Shown: piece after piece, positions 12,591 through 26,158 of the stretch | Layout of the letters: every line of letters begins with the position of its first letter | How positions within the stretch are numbered: position 1 is the stretch's first letter | Assembly: GCA_020002185.1 (NCBI GenBank) | Contig: CM034536.1 | Coordinates: forward strand, 9,095,284 to 9,159,283 | DNA: 64,000 nucleotides | From: Paraescarpia echinospica | Taxonomy: Eukaryota > Annelida > Polychaeta > Sabellida > Siboglinidae | Direction of reading: 5' to 3' | The notes under the pieces: model-generated | Database searches by the model: none | What the model was told of the DNA's origin: nothing | Seen by the model: the letters and a program-made list of their open reading frames with translations, nothing else | Program-made: the position numbers and the translations under genes

Positions 12591-12790
12591 TACTGCTGTA
12601 TGGAGCACAAAAGTGGACAGGTAACCACAACTTAAAATACCGGATCGATGGGTACTACATCCGGCATCAATGCGAGCTAGATACCAGATGGCATGTAAGA
12701 CAATTCCAAATCATCGTTACATCGACGAAGGAAAGGAGAAGGGGAAAGGGGGAGAGAGAGGGGGTGTGGAAGAGAGAGAGAGAAAGGGAG
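12591..12790 (+). repeat. Unit 1 of a roughly 820-bp spaced tandem duplication
   Basis: The stretch beginning TACTGCTGTATGGAGCACAA recurs nearly identically at 13411, 820 bp downstream, through the CGATCGATGGGTACTACATC-type segment and into the GA-rich block. The close identity implies a recent local duplication, or an assembly artefact near the gap. Confidence 0.9.
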
Positions 12791-13107
12791 AGCGAGAGAG
12801 AGAGAGGGAGGGGGAGAGAGAGAAAGGGAGAGAGAGGGAGAGAGAGGGCAGAGAGAGAGGAGGGCAGAGAAAGAGAGGGGGAGAGAGAGAGGGGGAGAGA
12901 GAAGGGGTGGAGAAGTGGGGAAAGGGATGGGAGAGAGAGAAAGGGGAGCGTGAGAGAGAGAGAGAGAGAGAAAAGAGGGAGAGAGAGAGAGGGAGGGGGA
13001 GAGAGAGGGAGAGAGAGGGGAGGAGAGGAGGGCAGAGAAAGAGAGGGGAGAGAGAGAGAGAGAGGAGAGAGGGAGAGGGAGATGGGAGGGAGAGGGAGGA
13101 GGGAGAG

Positions 13108-13138
<31 letters not shown>

Positions 13139-13292
13139 CGGGGGAGATAGACGGGGAGAGACAGAGGGAACGAGAGAGCGGGCAGTGAGACAGGGAGAGA
13201 GAAAGAGGGGGGAGGTGGGAGGGAGGTGGGAGGGAGAGAGGAGGGAGAGAGAGAAAGACAGAGAAAGGTAGATAGAGAGAGAGAGAGAGAGA
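12726..13292 (+). repeat. GA-rich microsatellite block
   Basis: Interrupted (GA)n, GGGA and GAAAG motifs, read as SLSLSL on the minus strand and ERERE on the plus strand. The long ORFs in several frames come from composition only. Confidence 0.97.
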
Positions 13293-13410
13293 CATGCATA
13301 CACACATACATACATACATACATACATACATACATACATACATACATACATACATACATACATACATACATACATACATACATACATACATACATACATA
13401 CATACAAACA
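13293..13410. repeat. (CATA)n tetranucleotide microsatellite
   Basis: About 27 copies of CATA/TACA with minor variants at both ends (CACA, CAAA). Confidence 0.98.
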
Positions 13411-13552
13411 TACTGCTGCATGGAGCACAAAAGTGGACAGGTAACCACAACTTAAAATACCTGATCGATGGGTACTACATCCGGCATCAATGCGAGCTAG
13501 ATACCAGATGGCATGTAAGACAATTCCAAATCATCGTTACATCGATGAAGGA

Positions 13553-13882
<330 letters not shown>

Positions 13883-14882
13883 NNNNNNNNNNNNNNNNNN
13901 NNNNNNNNNNNNNNNNNNNNNNNNNNNNNNNNNNNNNNNNNNNNNNNNNNNNNNNNNNNNNNNNNNNNNNNNNNNNNNNNNNNNNNNNNNNNNNNNNNNN
14001 NNNNNNNNNNNNNNNNNNNNNNNNNNNNNNNNNNNNNNNNNNNNNNNNNNNNNNNNNNNNNNNNNNNNNNNNNNNNNNNNNNNNNNNNNNNNNNNNNNNN
14101 NNNNNNNNNNNNNNNNNNNNNNNNNNNNNNNNNNNNNNNNNNNNNNNNNNNNNNNNNNNNNNNNNNNNNNNNNNNNNNNNNNNNNNNNNNNNNNNNNNNN
14201 NNNNNNNNNNNNNNNNNNNNNNNNNNNNNNNNNNNNNNNNNNNNNNNNNNNNNNNNNNNNNNNNNNNNNNNNNNNNNNNNNNNNNNNNNNNNNNNNNNNN
14301 NNNNNNNNNNNNNNNNNNNNNNNNNNNNNNNNNNNNNNNNNNNNNNNNNNNNNNNNNNNNNNNNNNNNNNNNNNNNNNNNNNNNNNNNNNNNNNNNNNNN
14401 NNNNNNNNNNNNNNNNNNNNNNNNNNNNNNNNNNNNNNNNNNNNNNNNNNNNNNNNNNNNNNNNNNNNNNNNNNNNNNNNNNNNNNNNNNNNNNNNNNNN
14501 NNNNNNNNNNNNNNNNNNNNNNNNNNNNNNNNNNNNNNNNNNNNNNNNNNNNNNNNNNNNNNNNNNNNNNNNNNNNNNNNNNNNNNNNNNNNNNNNNNNN
14601 NNNNNNNNNNNNNNNNNNNNNNNNNNNNNNNNNNNNNNNNNNNNNNNNNNNNNNNNNNNNNNNNNNNNNNNNNNNNNNNNNNNNNNNNNNNNNNNNNNNN
14701 NNNNNNNNNNNNNNNNNNNNNNNNNNNNNNNNNNNNNNNNNNNNNNNNNNNNNNNNNNNNNNNNNNNNNNNNNNNNNNNNNNNNNNNNNNNNNNNNNNNN
14801 NNNNNNNNNNNNNNNNNNNNNNNNNNNNNNNNNNNNNNNNNNNNNNNNNNNNNNNNNNNNNNNNNNNNNNNNNNNNNNNNNN
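13883..14882. other. Assembly gap (1000 N)
   Basis: Exactly 1000 undetermined bases, probably a placeholder length. The flanks are unlike simple repeats: GA on the left, GCAG on the right. Confidence 0.99.
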
Positions 14883-15012
<130 letters not shown>

Positions 15013-15065
15013 AACACTCGAAAGCATGGCAGGTTTTTGGCAACACTCGAAAGCATATTCCGAAT

Positions 15066-15640
15066 ACTAACCTGGGAAACCAGAGGTTTGAGGATTGGCG
15101 GAGAATAGCTCAGTCATCTTCGCTTCGCCGACGACATACTCATATGCGCTACTTCACCGCAAGGACTACACAAAATGCTGCAAGAGCTAGCTGATGAAAG
15201 TGAAAAAGAAGGTCTGAAGATGAACATTTCGAAGACAAAAATGATGCTAGAAAACATCACACCAATATATATATATCAACATCACGCAGATAGAGAACGT
15301 TGAAAGCTACGTTTATCTGGGACAACGATACAGCACCAGATATAAAAACCAAGACAAAATTATATACAAAAAAGAATCACCGCCGGCTGGACAGCATTCG
15401 CCAAACACGGCGACATCTTCAACAGTAACTTTGGAACCTGCTTGAAGAGACAAGTCTACAACTCACGCGTACTTCCAGCGATTACTTACGGCGCGGAAAC
15501 ATGGACATTCACCAACAAGGGAAAGAAAAAGCTAGCAAGTATGTTAAAGATCATATATCGGGAAAGAAAAGAAAGAATAAACAAATATTTGGTTAAGAGA
15601 GAACACAAAGAGAAACGATGGTGTGGTGTTTAACACAGGT
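15066..15640 (+). mobile_element. RTE-like LINE fragment, 3' half of reverse transcriptase
   Basis: A decayed reading frame shows the late reverse-transcriptase motifs. GLRIGGE leads to FADD (15124-15135), the catalytic aspartates. These are followed by a conserved ELADESEKEGLKMNISKTKMM stretch, and from about 15400 by AGWTAFAKHGDIF, CLKRQVYNSRVLPAITYGAETWTFT. The order and wording match the C-terminal half of RTE-type or craniofacial-protein-like LINE polymerases. Stops and a frameshift near 15300-15400 and the missing endonuclease and finger regions show it is dead. The gap upstream may hide the rest of the element. Confidence 0.8.
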
Positions 15641-16091
15641 CTGTGTGATGCGCCAAGTGCTGTAGTGTAGTGTGTAGTATGTAGTTTTTGCTTCATACTC
15701 TCGTTTTCAGCTACAGCCGCCAGAGATCTCCTTGGAGTGAAAAGGGAGCCGAGTGAGTAAGTCTCCCCTGCTGGTACATTGCCTCTCCATAGACAAGACT
15801 CTAGCACAACCTCCTTGTGGTACACTGCGGATACTGGGCACGTTGCGTTGCTAGGGATCTCGGAGCAGGTTAGAGCCTTAAAGGTGCAGTGTCCAGGGCC
15901 TACCAGCGTGTGGATACGTCCCGATGCTGTACCATTTCAACTCCCAACTATGGGCAAATACTACAGAGCAGATCACGCTCACTAGCAAGGTAGGCAGGTG
16001 ATCTAGGAGAAGGAAAACTCTGACATAAAACCACACTAGCAGGTCAGCCAGGGCAGCGCTGCTGAGTGGCTATGATGTCCCAAATCACACG
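15641..16091 (+). mobile_element. Probable 5' leader of the LINE at 16092-18870
   Basis: No coding sequence is recognised. The stretch leads directly into the endonuclease ORF of the next element and probably contains its untranslated 5' region, but the element boundary cannot be fixed by eye. Confidence 0.35.
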
Positions 16092-18870
16092 ATGGTACAA
16101 GTAATGGTGAACGAGAGGGCTACCGCGTCCGGGGCAAACGACGCGTCGTGTACCTTGGCAGCGGCGAGAAGACAACGAAGTCCAAGGGGATCGTCCGGCC
16201 AGCAGCAATCCGAATGTGAAGTTCGGCTAGGCAATTTGAATGTTGGCTCAATGAGCGGTAAAGCTGTTGAGGTGGTGGAGATGATGGAGAGAAGGCAATT
16301 GGAGGTGCTGTGCATACAGGAAACGAAATGGAATGGGGGTAGAGCGAGAAGGCTGATGGATGGATTCAAGCTTCTGCACAATGGAGGAAACGGAAGGAGT
16401 TGGCATCATTGTATCAGACGAGATAAGTAAGACAGTGGTTCGAGAAAAAAGATGGAAGGGACGCATAGTGATGGCATGGCTGATGATTAGGAAGCGCAGC
16501 TGGTGTGTGTTATGTCTGTAAACGGGCCACATACGGGAAGGATGCAGGCAGAGAAAGAGGAGTTCAGGGATTCTTTGGAGAGCATGATTGGTTAGGTGTA
16601 GCTGGAGGTGATGTTGAATATTGCGGGAGACATCAATGCACATGTTGGAGTAGCGGAAACAGGTGAAGAGGAGAGTGTTGGTAGACATGGGTGGGGAGTG
16701 AGGAATAGAGGGGGTCGAGATCTGGTGGAACTGATGGCTAGAAATGGCTTAGCAGTGGCTAACTCTTTCTTCCAGAAGCGAGAGAGTCATAATATTACAT
16801 ACAGAAGTGGACAGCACAAGATGGAACTGAATCTGCTGATAGTCCAGAGGCAGCAGCTAGGGAAGATTAAGGACTGCAAAGCTCTAGCTGGAGAGCATGT
16901 CATGACACAGCCCACGCCAGTGGTGGTCGTTGTGCATACGTAGAAGAAGAAACAAACTAAGACCGTGGGCCGCAGGACTATTAAGTGGTGGAGATGCAAA
17001 GACGATGTCGCTGTTGAATATAAGGAGCGGGTGACAGCTAAATATGAAGAGCTCAATGAAGAAGTTGGCAGTCTGGGGGAAGATTGAAAAAATACAAAGA
17101 AGCATTTATAGGAACTGCATAGTAGCTACGTGGAAGAACATCGGGAAAGGGCGGAGTGTCTAGAAGTAGCCACCAAGGATGGTGGACAAACGAAGTTGCA
17201 GAAGCAATGCGCGAAAAGAAGGAAGCTTGGAAAGAAATAGTGAAGATCAAGGAGAGGGGGGATCAACTGGATGCAAGGCTGATACACATATATGGACAGA
17301 AAAAGAAAGCGGTAAACAGAGCTGTTGATAAGGCGAGGAGTGACTTGAAAGCAGACATGTACAGCAAGCTAGATAAGGATGGTGGCAAGAAGATGATATA
17401 CAGAATGGCCCGAGACAGGGGTGAGAAAAGTAAGGACGTGAAAGGTGGGGCGGTGATCAAAGATAGAAATGGTAAATTAGTGACAGAACAAAAAGCAGTA
17501 TTGAAGGTCTGGAAAAACTACTTCAAGGCGCTTCTGAACCAGGAAGGAAATAACAATGGCTTGGAATTACCATCGTATCTAAAAGGGAAAGTCGAGTTAG
17601 CTGAAATTACTGATACATAGATACAAGCTGTACTAAAAGGGATCAAGAAGGGAAAAGCACCTAGAATCGATGGGATGCATGTTGAGATGGCAATGATAGC
17701 AGGGGAGAGTGGAATCAGTTGAAGAAAGAGGCTGCTGAATACAAGTATAAGGCAAGGTAAAGTACAAAAAGCGTGTTTGACAGGGCTAATTGTGCCAATA
17801 TGGAAGAGAGGAAGGGAGCTGTGCAAGATTCGTGGAAAGTACAGAGGTATCACACTTCTAAGTCACACCATGAAGCTGCTAGAGAGAATCCTGGATGGGA
17901 GGATTTGAAAGAGAGTAGAACAGGAAGTAGGGGAAGAACAACAGGGATTCAGAAAGGGCAGAGGGACGACGGATGCAATTATGGACATGGAGAAGACCTA
18001 CGACACAGTCCCAAGAGAGATGGTGATGGCAACAGTGAGATGGATGGAAGTGCCAGAAGCAGAAGCCAGGATGGTGGGAGCAATGTATGAAAGAACAACA
18101 GGAAGAGTTGTGGCTGGATCTGGGATGTCGGAAAAGTTCACATCGGATTTATGCAAGGAAGTGCCCTAAGCCCATTACTATTTATCATGGTGATGGAACT
18201 AATCTGCAGGAAGGATGTTCTCAGAAAGATTGTGTATGCAGACGATCTGCCCATAGTAGTAGAAAGCAAACAAGAGCTACAAGACATGTTGGAGGAATGG
18301 TACAGGGTGTTCAAGAAACACGGTCTGAGAATGAGCCTGGAGAAGACAGAAGTGATGCGAGTTGGACAACAGAGAGGGGTATTGGACATCAGGTTGGATG
18401 GAAAGGAAATTAAGCAAGTGGACTGCTTTGTGTACCTTAGAGGAATGATTACGGCGGATGTGCGTTCAGATGTGGAGGTGCGTCGCCGAATACAAGTAGG
18501 AGCGAATGCTTGGAGAAATGTAGAGAGAGTCATGATGGACAGAAAAATCTCGAAAAAGCTGAAAGGGAAAGTCCTGAGAGGGTGTATTACACCGGCAAGC
18601 CTATATGGTCTGGAGACAGAGATGTGTCTATACGTACACGAATCAGCTGGGTTGTTTAAAAAATGAATATCTGCGTTCAATAAGGGGTTGGTGAGCATGC
18701 AGACAATGGATGCTGAAAATGGCGAAGCCACATACTTGTGTTAACATCAATCGAAGATGAAGTCGATGGGAAGAACACACCTAGACGAAGACGTAGTGCG
18801 TGAGACAACGGGCAGCTGCATGCCTGTTAAATGAACGGGAGATGACGAGGACTCGAAATGATTGTTGGAT
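16092..18870 (+). mobile_element. Decayed APE-type non-LTR retrotransposon (LINE)
   Basis: A chain of frame-shifted segments spells one LINE polyprotein. (1) 16092-16430 begins the APE endonuclease: LGNLNVGSMSGKAVEVVEMM, then LCIQETKW with the catalytic Glu. (2) 16608-16943 carries the later endonuclease part, AGDINAHVG and the corrupted RSGQHKMELNLLIV. (3) 17156-17620 is the linker before the polymerase (GWWTNEVAEAMREKKEAW). (4) 17981-18169 holds an altered polymerase motif A (MEKTYDTVPREMV). (5) 18151-18666 holds QGSALSPLLFIMVMELI and YADD (18235-18246), then LDGKEIKQVDCFVYL. At least five frame changes and several stops make it non-functional. The family resembles elements annotated in lancelet and mollusc genomes as endonuclease-reverse transcriptase; the exact clade (RTE-like) is uncertain. 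Confidence 0.85.
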
Positions 18871-20295
18871 ATTAATTGCCCTCGGTGGCTGTATGGCTGA
18901 TGTATTAATGTTAGAATTTCTTACAGCGTCAACATTACTATAGTAACCTAGTACCAATGCAGATATGAGCCGTGGACAGGACATATTTTAAGAGCGAGGC
19001 TTATTAGAGATCAGTTGTTGTTGTGAGCAGCGCAAGGTAATATTGTTTCCGTTGATAGCAGCTTGTGTATTTGCGATTATCAATCCTTCTTCTGCGTGAA
19101 CATGATGCGTCTGTGTTCAACCATTCTCCTGCAAAGGTTGTATGTTTTGTATCAAATACCATCATGAATATGCGGCGTCTGATTTTTAAAATACGTTCCT
19201 TTTACCTTTGTGAATGAAACGTCGAAGAAAAAAGTTTAAAACAATTAATGTTGTTATATGATTCACATCGTATCTCAGAATAATTAACATGAAGTGAATT
19301 TAGAACCCAAGTCTGTAAATCCAACTCAATAAATGTCTTCATCAGTTGAGATTTGTCGACAACCGACTTTTTAAGCACACAACTGCCCAAATTGACTTTT
19401 TTATTATAAAGAATAACTTACTTTTGTAGTTCAGGATCCGAATATATAGAGCTAGATTATCTCTCCATACGTAAACGAAGCCATCAAGCGTTGTTGCGTG
19501 TGCTAATATGAGTTAGTTCGATCGGTTGCCAAAACTTCGGGAAAACCTGGCGATTTTATGACAATGGCTCTCATGAACGCAGCAAAACACGAGGTTAAAT
19601 TAGCCAATTCTCACCCGCCCGCGTGAACCCGGCAGGATTAAGTCTGACCGCGGTGACATAGTTTGATTGTTACCGTCAGATGGCATCACTTCATTTTGGC
19701 GATAAGCCTATTTAGGTGTACAGATAATAGCATATAATAATAACGTAGATAATGTAAATGCGTTTCCGGTAGTCTTACCGAAAATGAAATGTATTAAAGG
19801 TAATAATAATGTACTCAAACGTTTGCTAGTAGGCCTAATACCCCGTCTGTGGGATTTTAACCAGCGACTTTATTGTTACCGTTTGCAATTTAATTATATT
19901 TCATTTTATGAATGCTTTGTATAAACTTCGCAGTGTTGCTGCTACTTCGACTAGCTCAAGAGTATGTTAACTTATTAACCAAATTCAGAGTAACGAGTTC
20001 AGTAATCGTCACAATGCGAAGGCGATCTAGGCACTCTCATGCGACATACAGTGGCGCCGCACCACGGAGCTAAAGCCTGTGCGCGATAGTGGCGCAACGT
20101 TGTAGACAAATAATCTGCTAAATTACCGCATTGTTCACGTGACACTGATTTGTGCGCGCGTATTCGAGTTAGGGAAAGTGGGAACTATTGTTTGATATAT
20201 TGCTACGTGGTGCATACATTTTTTCTCAATTATCTCGCAAAATGGTATTGCAACTTACCTAATTTTTCCAACAACGAAGCCGCCTTGAACCATTA
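18871..20295. other. No recognised gene
   Basis: AT-rich sequence with short ORFs only. Nothing is recognised before the first tRNA gene. Confidence 0.5.
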
Positions 20296-20377
20296 GCAGT
20301 CGTGGCCGAGTGGTTAAGGCGATGGACTAGAAATCCATTGGGCTCTGCCCGCGCAGGTTCGAATCCTGCCGACTGCG
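20296..20377 (+). tRNA. tRNA-Ser (anticodon AGA), copy 1
   Basis: An 82-nt sequence folds as a serine tRNA. The acceptor stem is GCAGTCG/CGACTGC with discriminator G. The A box is TGGCCGAGTGG. The anticodon stem is ATGGA/TCCAT around the loop CTAGAAA, giving anticodon AGA. There is a long variable arm (GGGCTCTGCCC region) and a B box GGTTCGAATCC. CCA is not encoded and there is no intron. A run of seven T from 20380 would terminate RNA polymerase III. Confidence 0.98.
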
Positions 20378-21201
20378 GATTTTTTTAATAAAAAAAATTA
20401 TATTGACAAAGTACAAATGTTGTTTAGTGAACCGACTTGTTTCAGCAAACGATTATACATTGTGAACTTTCTTCCTATACTAAACTATGTTATCTAGTCA
20501 TGCAGCAGTCTACGTAGACTGTACAGCTCTAAGTTACGTCTTACGGATACGTGCAAATTGATTCCCAGACTCACACATTTGTGAATAGGAATACGCTGCT
20601 GGATGCACCCTAGAAACATATTTCTGTAAAATACGTGGCTTGTATACTTAATGCGCTTCTATCTAATTTGTTTTAGACGTTTTGTTATGATTTTGACGTG
20701 GAATTACATCCTACGGCTACGTAACTCCGACGTACGTCACTTACGACTGTTTACGCGTAGTTCATGTGGGCCCCAAATTGCTCAATTTCTACACTGGAAG
20801 CGCACAAACAACTACAACTAGTTGCTCTTCGTCGGATGATTCCATGCGAACGTGTCACACTTGGATCGGTAAGCCTTGTAACTGGAGAACGGCAGCTCAG
20901 TCACTTCATTTAAAAGCGGTACTGTAAAGGCTAAGCCATAAACTGACGTCTAAATCTAAAAATAGATTAATTGGCGGCTGTTCTCTGCACAGCCACGGCG
21001 TCACTGTCACTGACAAGCCACGGGTGCAAGCTAGTCTAGTTCACACTTGTGCTACTCCTAGCTATGCTTCTGGCTATGTATAATAACGCATTTGTGAAAT
21101 TATCACTGTTAAAATTAGGACATAGTACAATTTTATAGTTTACGCGAGTAAGTTACGTGCATTTTAAAGAAATATAACTAATACGGCAAAGAATTCGCAT
21201 G
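20378..21201. other. Spacer between tRNA genes, no recognised gene
   Basis: No ORF or repeat of note. Near 20745-20770 the sequence TACGCGTAGTTCATGTGGGCCCC loosely resembles a degraded end of the 8.9-kb MITE. Confidence 0.4.
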
Positions 21202-21283
21202 GCAGTCGTGGCCGAGTGGTTAAGGCGATGGACTAGAAATCCATTGGGCTCTGCCCGCGCAGGTTCGAATCCTGCCGACTGCG
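21202..21283 (+). tRNA. tRNA-Ser (anticodon AGA), copy 2
   Basis: Identical over all 82 nt to the copy at 20296-20377, with the same AGA anticodon, long variable arm and B box. The flanks differ completely. It is followed by TTTCTATTTTT, an acceptable polymerase III terminator. Identity of the gene with unlike flanks suggests purifying selection or gene conversion acting on the gene body. Confidence 0.98.
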
Positions 21284-21529
21284 TTTCTATTTTTATCATT
21301 GTTTTTATATTTTTTGGTTTTTTATTTCAATAATATAACATTGCCTTCATTATTATTATAATATACAACAAAATAACACTAACATTATGTTAAATATAAC
21401 GTATTTCGTACTAAATATAACACGCGTATCGCCCTCTAGTGAGGTGTCTTCTTTCGTATGCTGCCATCTAGCGAACAAAATTAAACAAAAAGACTAGAAA
21501 AAACTAAATTGTCAGCCAACGTTACAAGC

Positions 21530-21696
21530 TCTAGACGGCATGTGGACAAGGAAGCATTTGCCTTATCGGGAGGCCAACAATTTTTGCACCAACATATAAC
21601 CCACCCTCATCGGATAGCTGTCAATTTTATTTTTGAACATATTCACATTGCTAGCATTAACACAATCATCAGATAATTTGTTCCAGTCATTTATTG
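21530..21696 (-). mobile_element. LINE C-terminal relic
   Basis: On the minus strand a short frame reads NDWNKLSDDCVNASNVNMF followed by KNKIDSYP. This is the WNxLP..VV.A.S...FK..LD signature that closes many CR1/L2/jockey-type polymerases. It is directly adjacent to the (TTAC)n tail of the larger LINE, and may be an older insertion into which that one landed. Confidence 0.6.
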
Positions 21697-24600
21697 TAAG
21701 TAAGTAAGTAAGTAAGTAAATGTTTATTTTTCCAACAAAAGATACATACAGTGTATATGGTATATCAGAATGAGTATGTCAGAAAAAAGGGGTATACTGA
21801 AGAAACTCTTGTATTTGTATACCCCTAAGAATTATTTACATACAACACATGGAATATGGCAGATATTACATAATAGTACAATGTTGGTTATTATTGGCTA
21901 TTACAATATAAATACACAAAAATAACACATTGATAGTAGTACTTATTTGACAATTAATAATTTATATTTTTAGTTGCGATATGCTCACTTATTGATAACA
22001 GTGTAGTGCAAATTAGAATTAAATATACAGTTTTTGACCAATGACCTGTTTTTAGTTATATTTCTCGATCATGTTCCTTTTTAATTTACAATAAAATGCA
22101 TGAAATGTTGACACCATTGTAGTACTGGAAGGTAATGAATTCCAGCATTTTGCACCATAGATTGCTAAACACTTTAGTTTAACGTTAGTTCGAACACATT
22201 GTCGGACATATTGATATTGAACTCGGGAAGAGTGTGAAGAAGTTTGTTTAGTAAACAAACACTGCACATTGACAGGTACTAGTAAATTGTTATACACTTT
22301 ATACATAATTGACAAGATCTTAAAATCTATTAAGTCTTGAAATCTTAGTACTCTACATCTATTAAATAACGTATTGGTATGATGAAGCCTATCAACTCCA
22401 TATATCAGTCTAATCACCCTCTTTTGTAAGATTGTAATGCAATGTACATTGGTGATATACGTAGTTCCCCAAATTTCACAACAGTAACTCATTATTGGTA
22501 AGAAGAGTGAATAATATAAAGTAAGTAAACTTTTGTTTCCTAGGATATGACTTGCTCTATACATTACTCCAACTATTCTAGATAGCTTAATCTTCACACT
22601 GTTTATATGATATTTCCAGGTAAGTTTTTCATCAATGTTTACTCCAAGGAATTTTGTCATGTTAACTCTATTAATTCTGTGATTGCAAAATTTTATATCT
22701 ATAGTCAATATTTATCTTACGGTTACCAAAGATAATGTAGTTGGTTTTTGATATATTCAGAGACAATTTGTTAACGGTGAACCATGTATATAGTTTATCT
22801 AGTTAACAGTTAACAACATGTTTTAGTCTATGTACATCCGTGTCAGAATATAATATGTTGGTATCATCTGCAAACAGCACAAATTTAAGAAGTTCTGATA
22901 CATTAGATATGTCATTAAAATATAAAATGAACAGTCTTGGGCCTAGCACAGACCCCTGTGGTACTCCGCATGACACATTTAGGAGATTAGATGAACATTC
23001 ATCTATTTTGACAAATTGACTTCTGTTGCGTAGATAACTTTCTACCCATTTCTCAGCCAGACCACGAACACCATAGAAATTTAGTTTTTTTATTAGTATA
23101 GAATGATTTACGGTATCAAATGCTTTCTTTAAGTCAACAAAAACGCCAAGTGTGTATTTTTTTTATCTAATGATGTACTAATTTCTTCGACCAGGTCAAT
23201 CATGTTGCATGTGAGGTTGACATTGAGGATCGGAAGCCGTATTGACTGTTGGATAAGATATCATTTTTTATCAATGAATTCTTTGAGTCTTTTATTATAG
23301 AGTTTTTCAAGTATTTTGGAAAATTGACACAACAAGGATATTGGTCTGTAGTTGTTAAATTCTGTTTTTGAACCATTTTTAAATATAGGTATGACTTTGG
23401 CTACTTTCATTCTAGAAGGAAAAACTCCATTTTCAAACGACATGTTAAATATTGCTGTTAATGGCATAATAATTGATTGCATAACTTTCTTTATGATATT
23501 CATACTTATATTATTACTGTCTGTTGAGGTTTTATTTTTACATGCACCAATGATCCTACTGACTTCTTCTTCACTTACTGGATTTAAGAACATGCTGTTT
23601 TTATTTTTGTTTTGAAGATAGTCATGAAATGAGGCACCATTTATCGTTGGATCTATTTTAGCAGCTAGTTCTTTGCCAATGTTTGAAAAGAAGATGTTAA
23701 ATCCATCTGCTATGTCTTTCTTGTTGGTAATTTTTCTACCCTCCATTACAAAATATTCAGGATAAGAAGATTCATTTTGCTGTTTATTAATAAGCGTATT
23801 TAAGATGTTCCAAGTTTCTTTACTGTTTTGTTTTTGGTCATCCAATAGTTTTCTATAGTATTCTTTTTCTGCATTTCTTAGTATTGTAGTTAGTTTATTT
23901 TTATAGGTTTTGTAACAATGTTCCATTTCTTGTGATCTATTTTTAAGAAATTTTCTATACAAGTGGTTTTTCTTGTGACAAGCATTTTTCAATCCAGTTG
24001 TGAACCATGGCTTATCACTAATTACATGTTGTTTGGTTATTTTTCTGACTGGACAATGTTTATCATATTTTTTCATAAATGTGTCAATAAATATACCATA
24101 AGCTACTTCAACATCTTTTGTGCTAAATACATTTTCCCATGTTTCACTTCTTAAATCTGCTATAAAAGAATTTGTGTTTTCATTTTTATGATTTCGTACT
24201 TTTTTGTGCATTTCTGTTTTCCTTTTAGTTATGTCATATTCACATAGTGTAAATATTGTAAAATGGTCTGTTATGTCGCTGATTAAAATACCATTTGAAG
24301 TTCGCTTGTTTATGGCATTTGTAAAAATGTTGTCAATCAGAGTGGTTGAGTCTCGAGTAATTCTTGTTGGCTTAGTGATAAGAGGATACAGGCCTAAGCT
24401 ATACATGGTGTCAATAAAGTGTTTTGTACCTAAATGGTTGTCATGTTTTAAGATGTCTACATTAAAATCTCCACATAGAAACAGTGTCTTGTTGGTGTGT
24501 GTGTTTCCAAAGATGTTTGTGATGTTTTCACAGAAGATGTCTATGTTAGATCCTGGTTTGCGGTAGATACAACCTACTGTTATATTTTTTTTGTTTTCTA

Positions 24601-25330
24601 TTATCAATTCCACTGTGATACATTCAAGGATATCATTTATTGATAAAGATTTACTTTCAATTTGAGTGCAGTTAATACTGTTATGTACGTAAATAGCAAC
24701 ACCACCTCCTCTAACATTTTCTCTACAGACATGAAAAGACTTATACATAGGTAGGTTATGGTGTTGCATTGCTTTAGGATCATTCCAAGTTTCCGAGATG
24801 GCAATTACATCAAATACTATATCAGAAGCATGAATGTAGCTCTCAATTTGTTTGAAATTTGCATTTAGACTTCTTGCATTGAAGTGAATTAATTTAAAAC
24901 GTTGTTTATCATTAGTATTATTGGAGATACCTCTCCATCGTGGATTTGAATAATATTTACAAGGTGAGTTATCATTAAAATAAGTTATTATTGGGATCAA
25001 TTATTGGACCAAGCTCATGTGCATTGACTTCTTGGAGTTGAAATACATTTAGATTAACATCATGTCCTAATAAATCAACATCATCTGTCAGGCTAAGATC
25101 ATGTTGTAGTGTATTCTTACCATTATTGGCATCATATACTAGATTTATATCCACATCATATGTTGGATTTATATCCCTGTTATTGTTGTCAGTCATTGTT
25201 TATAGTTTGTTGAATTCAGCTTGTCCACGGATTTGAATTGGAGAGGATGTTTCTGTTTTCTTGACGTAGATGATGTTGTCCATGTGCTGTGGATTTGTCC
25301 TCAGAGAATACGTACTTTCTCACATCCAAC
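21697..25330 (-). mobile_element. Nearly full-length jockey/CR1-superfamily LINE, frameshifted
   Basis: On the minus strand the element runs from about 25330 to a (TTAC)n tail at about 21720-21697. A 579-codon segment (25000-23261) carries the APE endonuclease: LIHFNARSLNANF at the start, AISETWN with the catalytic Glu, GCIYRKPGSNI, LCGDFNVDIL and SDITDHF. It continues to the first polymerase motifs (NYRPISLLCQFSKILEK). The polymerase then goes on through frameshifts between 23260 and 22709, with GFRSSMSTSHAT, the motif A region (VDLKKAFDTVNH), SCGVPQGSVLGP near 22970 and FADD at 22863-22874. A 218-codon C-terminal part (22708-22052) contains KFLGVNIDEKLTWKYHIN and the final CWNSLPSSTT. A short upstream frame (25196-24975) overlaps the endonuclease start and may be the remnant N-terminus. 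At least two frameshifts make it inactive. Confidence 0.9.
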
Positions 25331-26158
25331 CTACAATGTTCCTTGACTAACGCTGTATTGTACCTTCTGGTTCTACTGTCTTCTTTAAGTTTGAAGAAAT
25401 TATTTCTATCAATATATCTTCATAACTATTCAATATTAAAAAAACCTTATATTTGGTATCCTCCTCCTAGTCTAAATACAACTATTTATATGAGTACAAC
25501 GTTAGCTGTAATTATATATATGTCTACGTATGTCTATGTTGGTTAGCAACGTTAACCAAAATTACGTTGTTGTTTTTTTTTCTTTTTATCCTTTACATTT
25601 CTATACGTATTCTATTAATCGAACTGACAGAAATATTATCTATTGATACATAGATAACAATTCGGAGGAATTAAACTAAAACTTAGATCTACTTCAGAAT
25701 TGTATGACATACTTTAGCTAAAGGGAAACAAAAAACAACTCTTTGTAGTCTCGCTTAAGGGCTCAGCACACTGTTAGTTTTCCCATTGGCGACCATGTTA
25801 ACGTTTTGTGTGATTATAAGAAAACGTGACCTACAAAGTTTCTTAAACTTCTCACCTGCTGTTATTATCATCTCACTGACATGCTGGTCGAGTTTAGTTA
25901 AAATCTAATATTTCTAGCTCTCGTAAAATGACGAATGGATGCAGGCAGTAATCCGGCTAAAGGGTCAACTAGCCAAATTGCTGCCAAATACTCTTCCGCT
26001 TAGTAAAATCAGCTACCAATGCACCATTTTACTGTCAACAGCTTCTACAATCACACCGGGAAATCTGACTACTCAAATACACTTATGTCAGAGCAGATGA
26101 ATTTTGTATAAAAAAAATTCTCAAAAATAAATTGCACTTTTTCTGCAGGAAGTCCAAC
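25331..26158. other. No recognised gene
   Basis: AT-rich sequence lying between the 5' end of the LINE and a dispersed repeat. No coding or RNA feature is supported. Confidence 0.45.
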
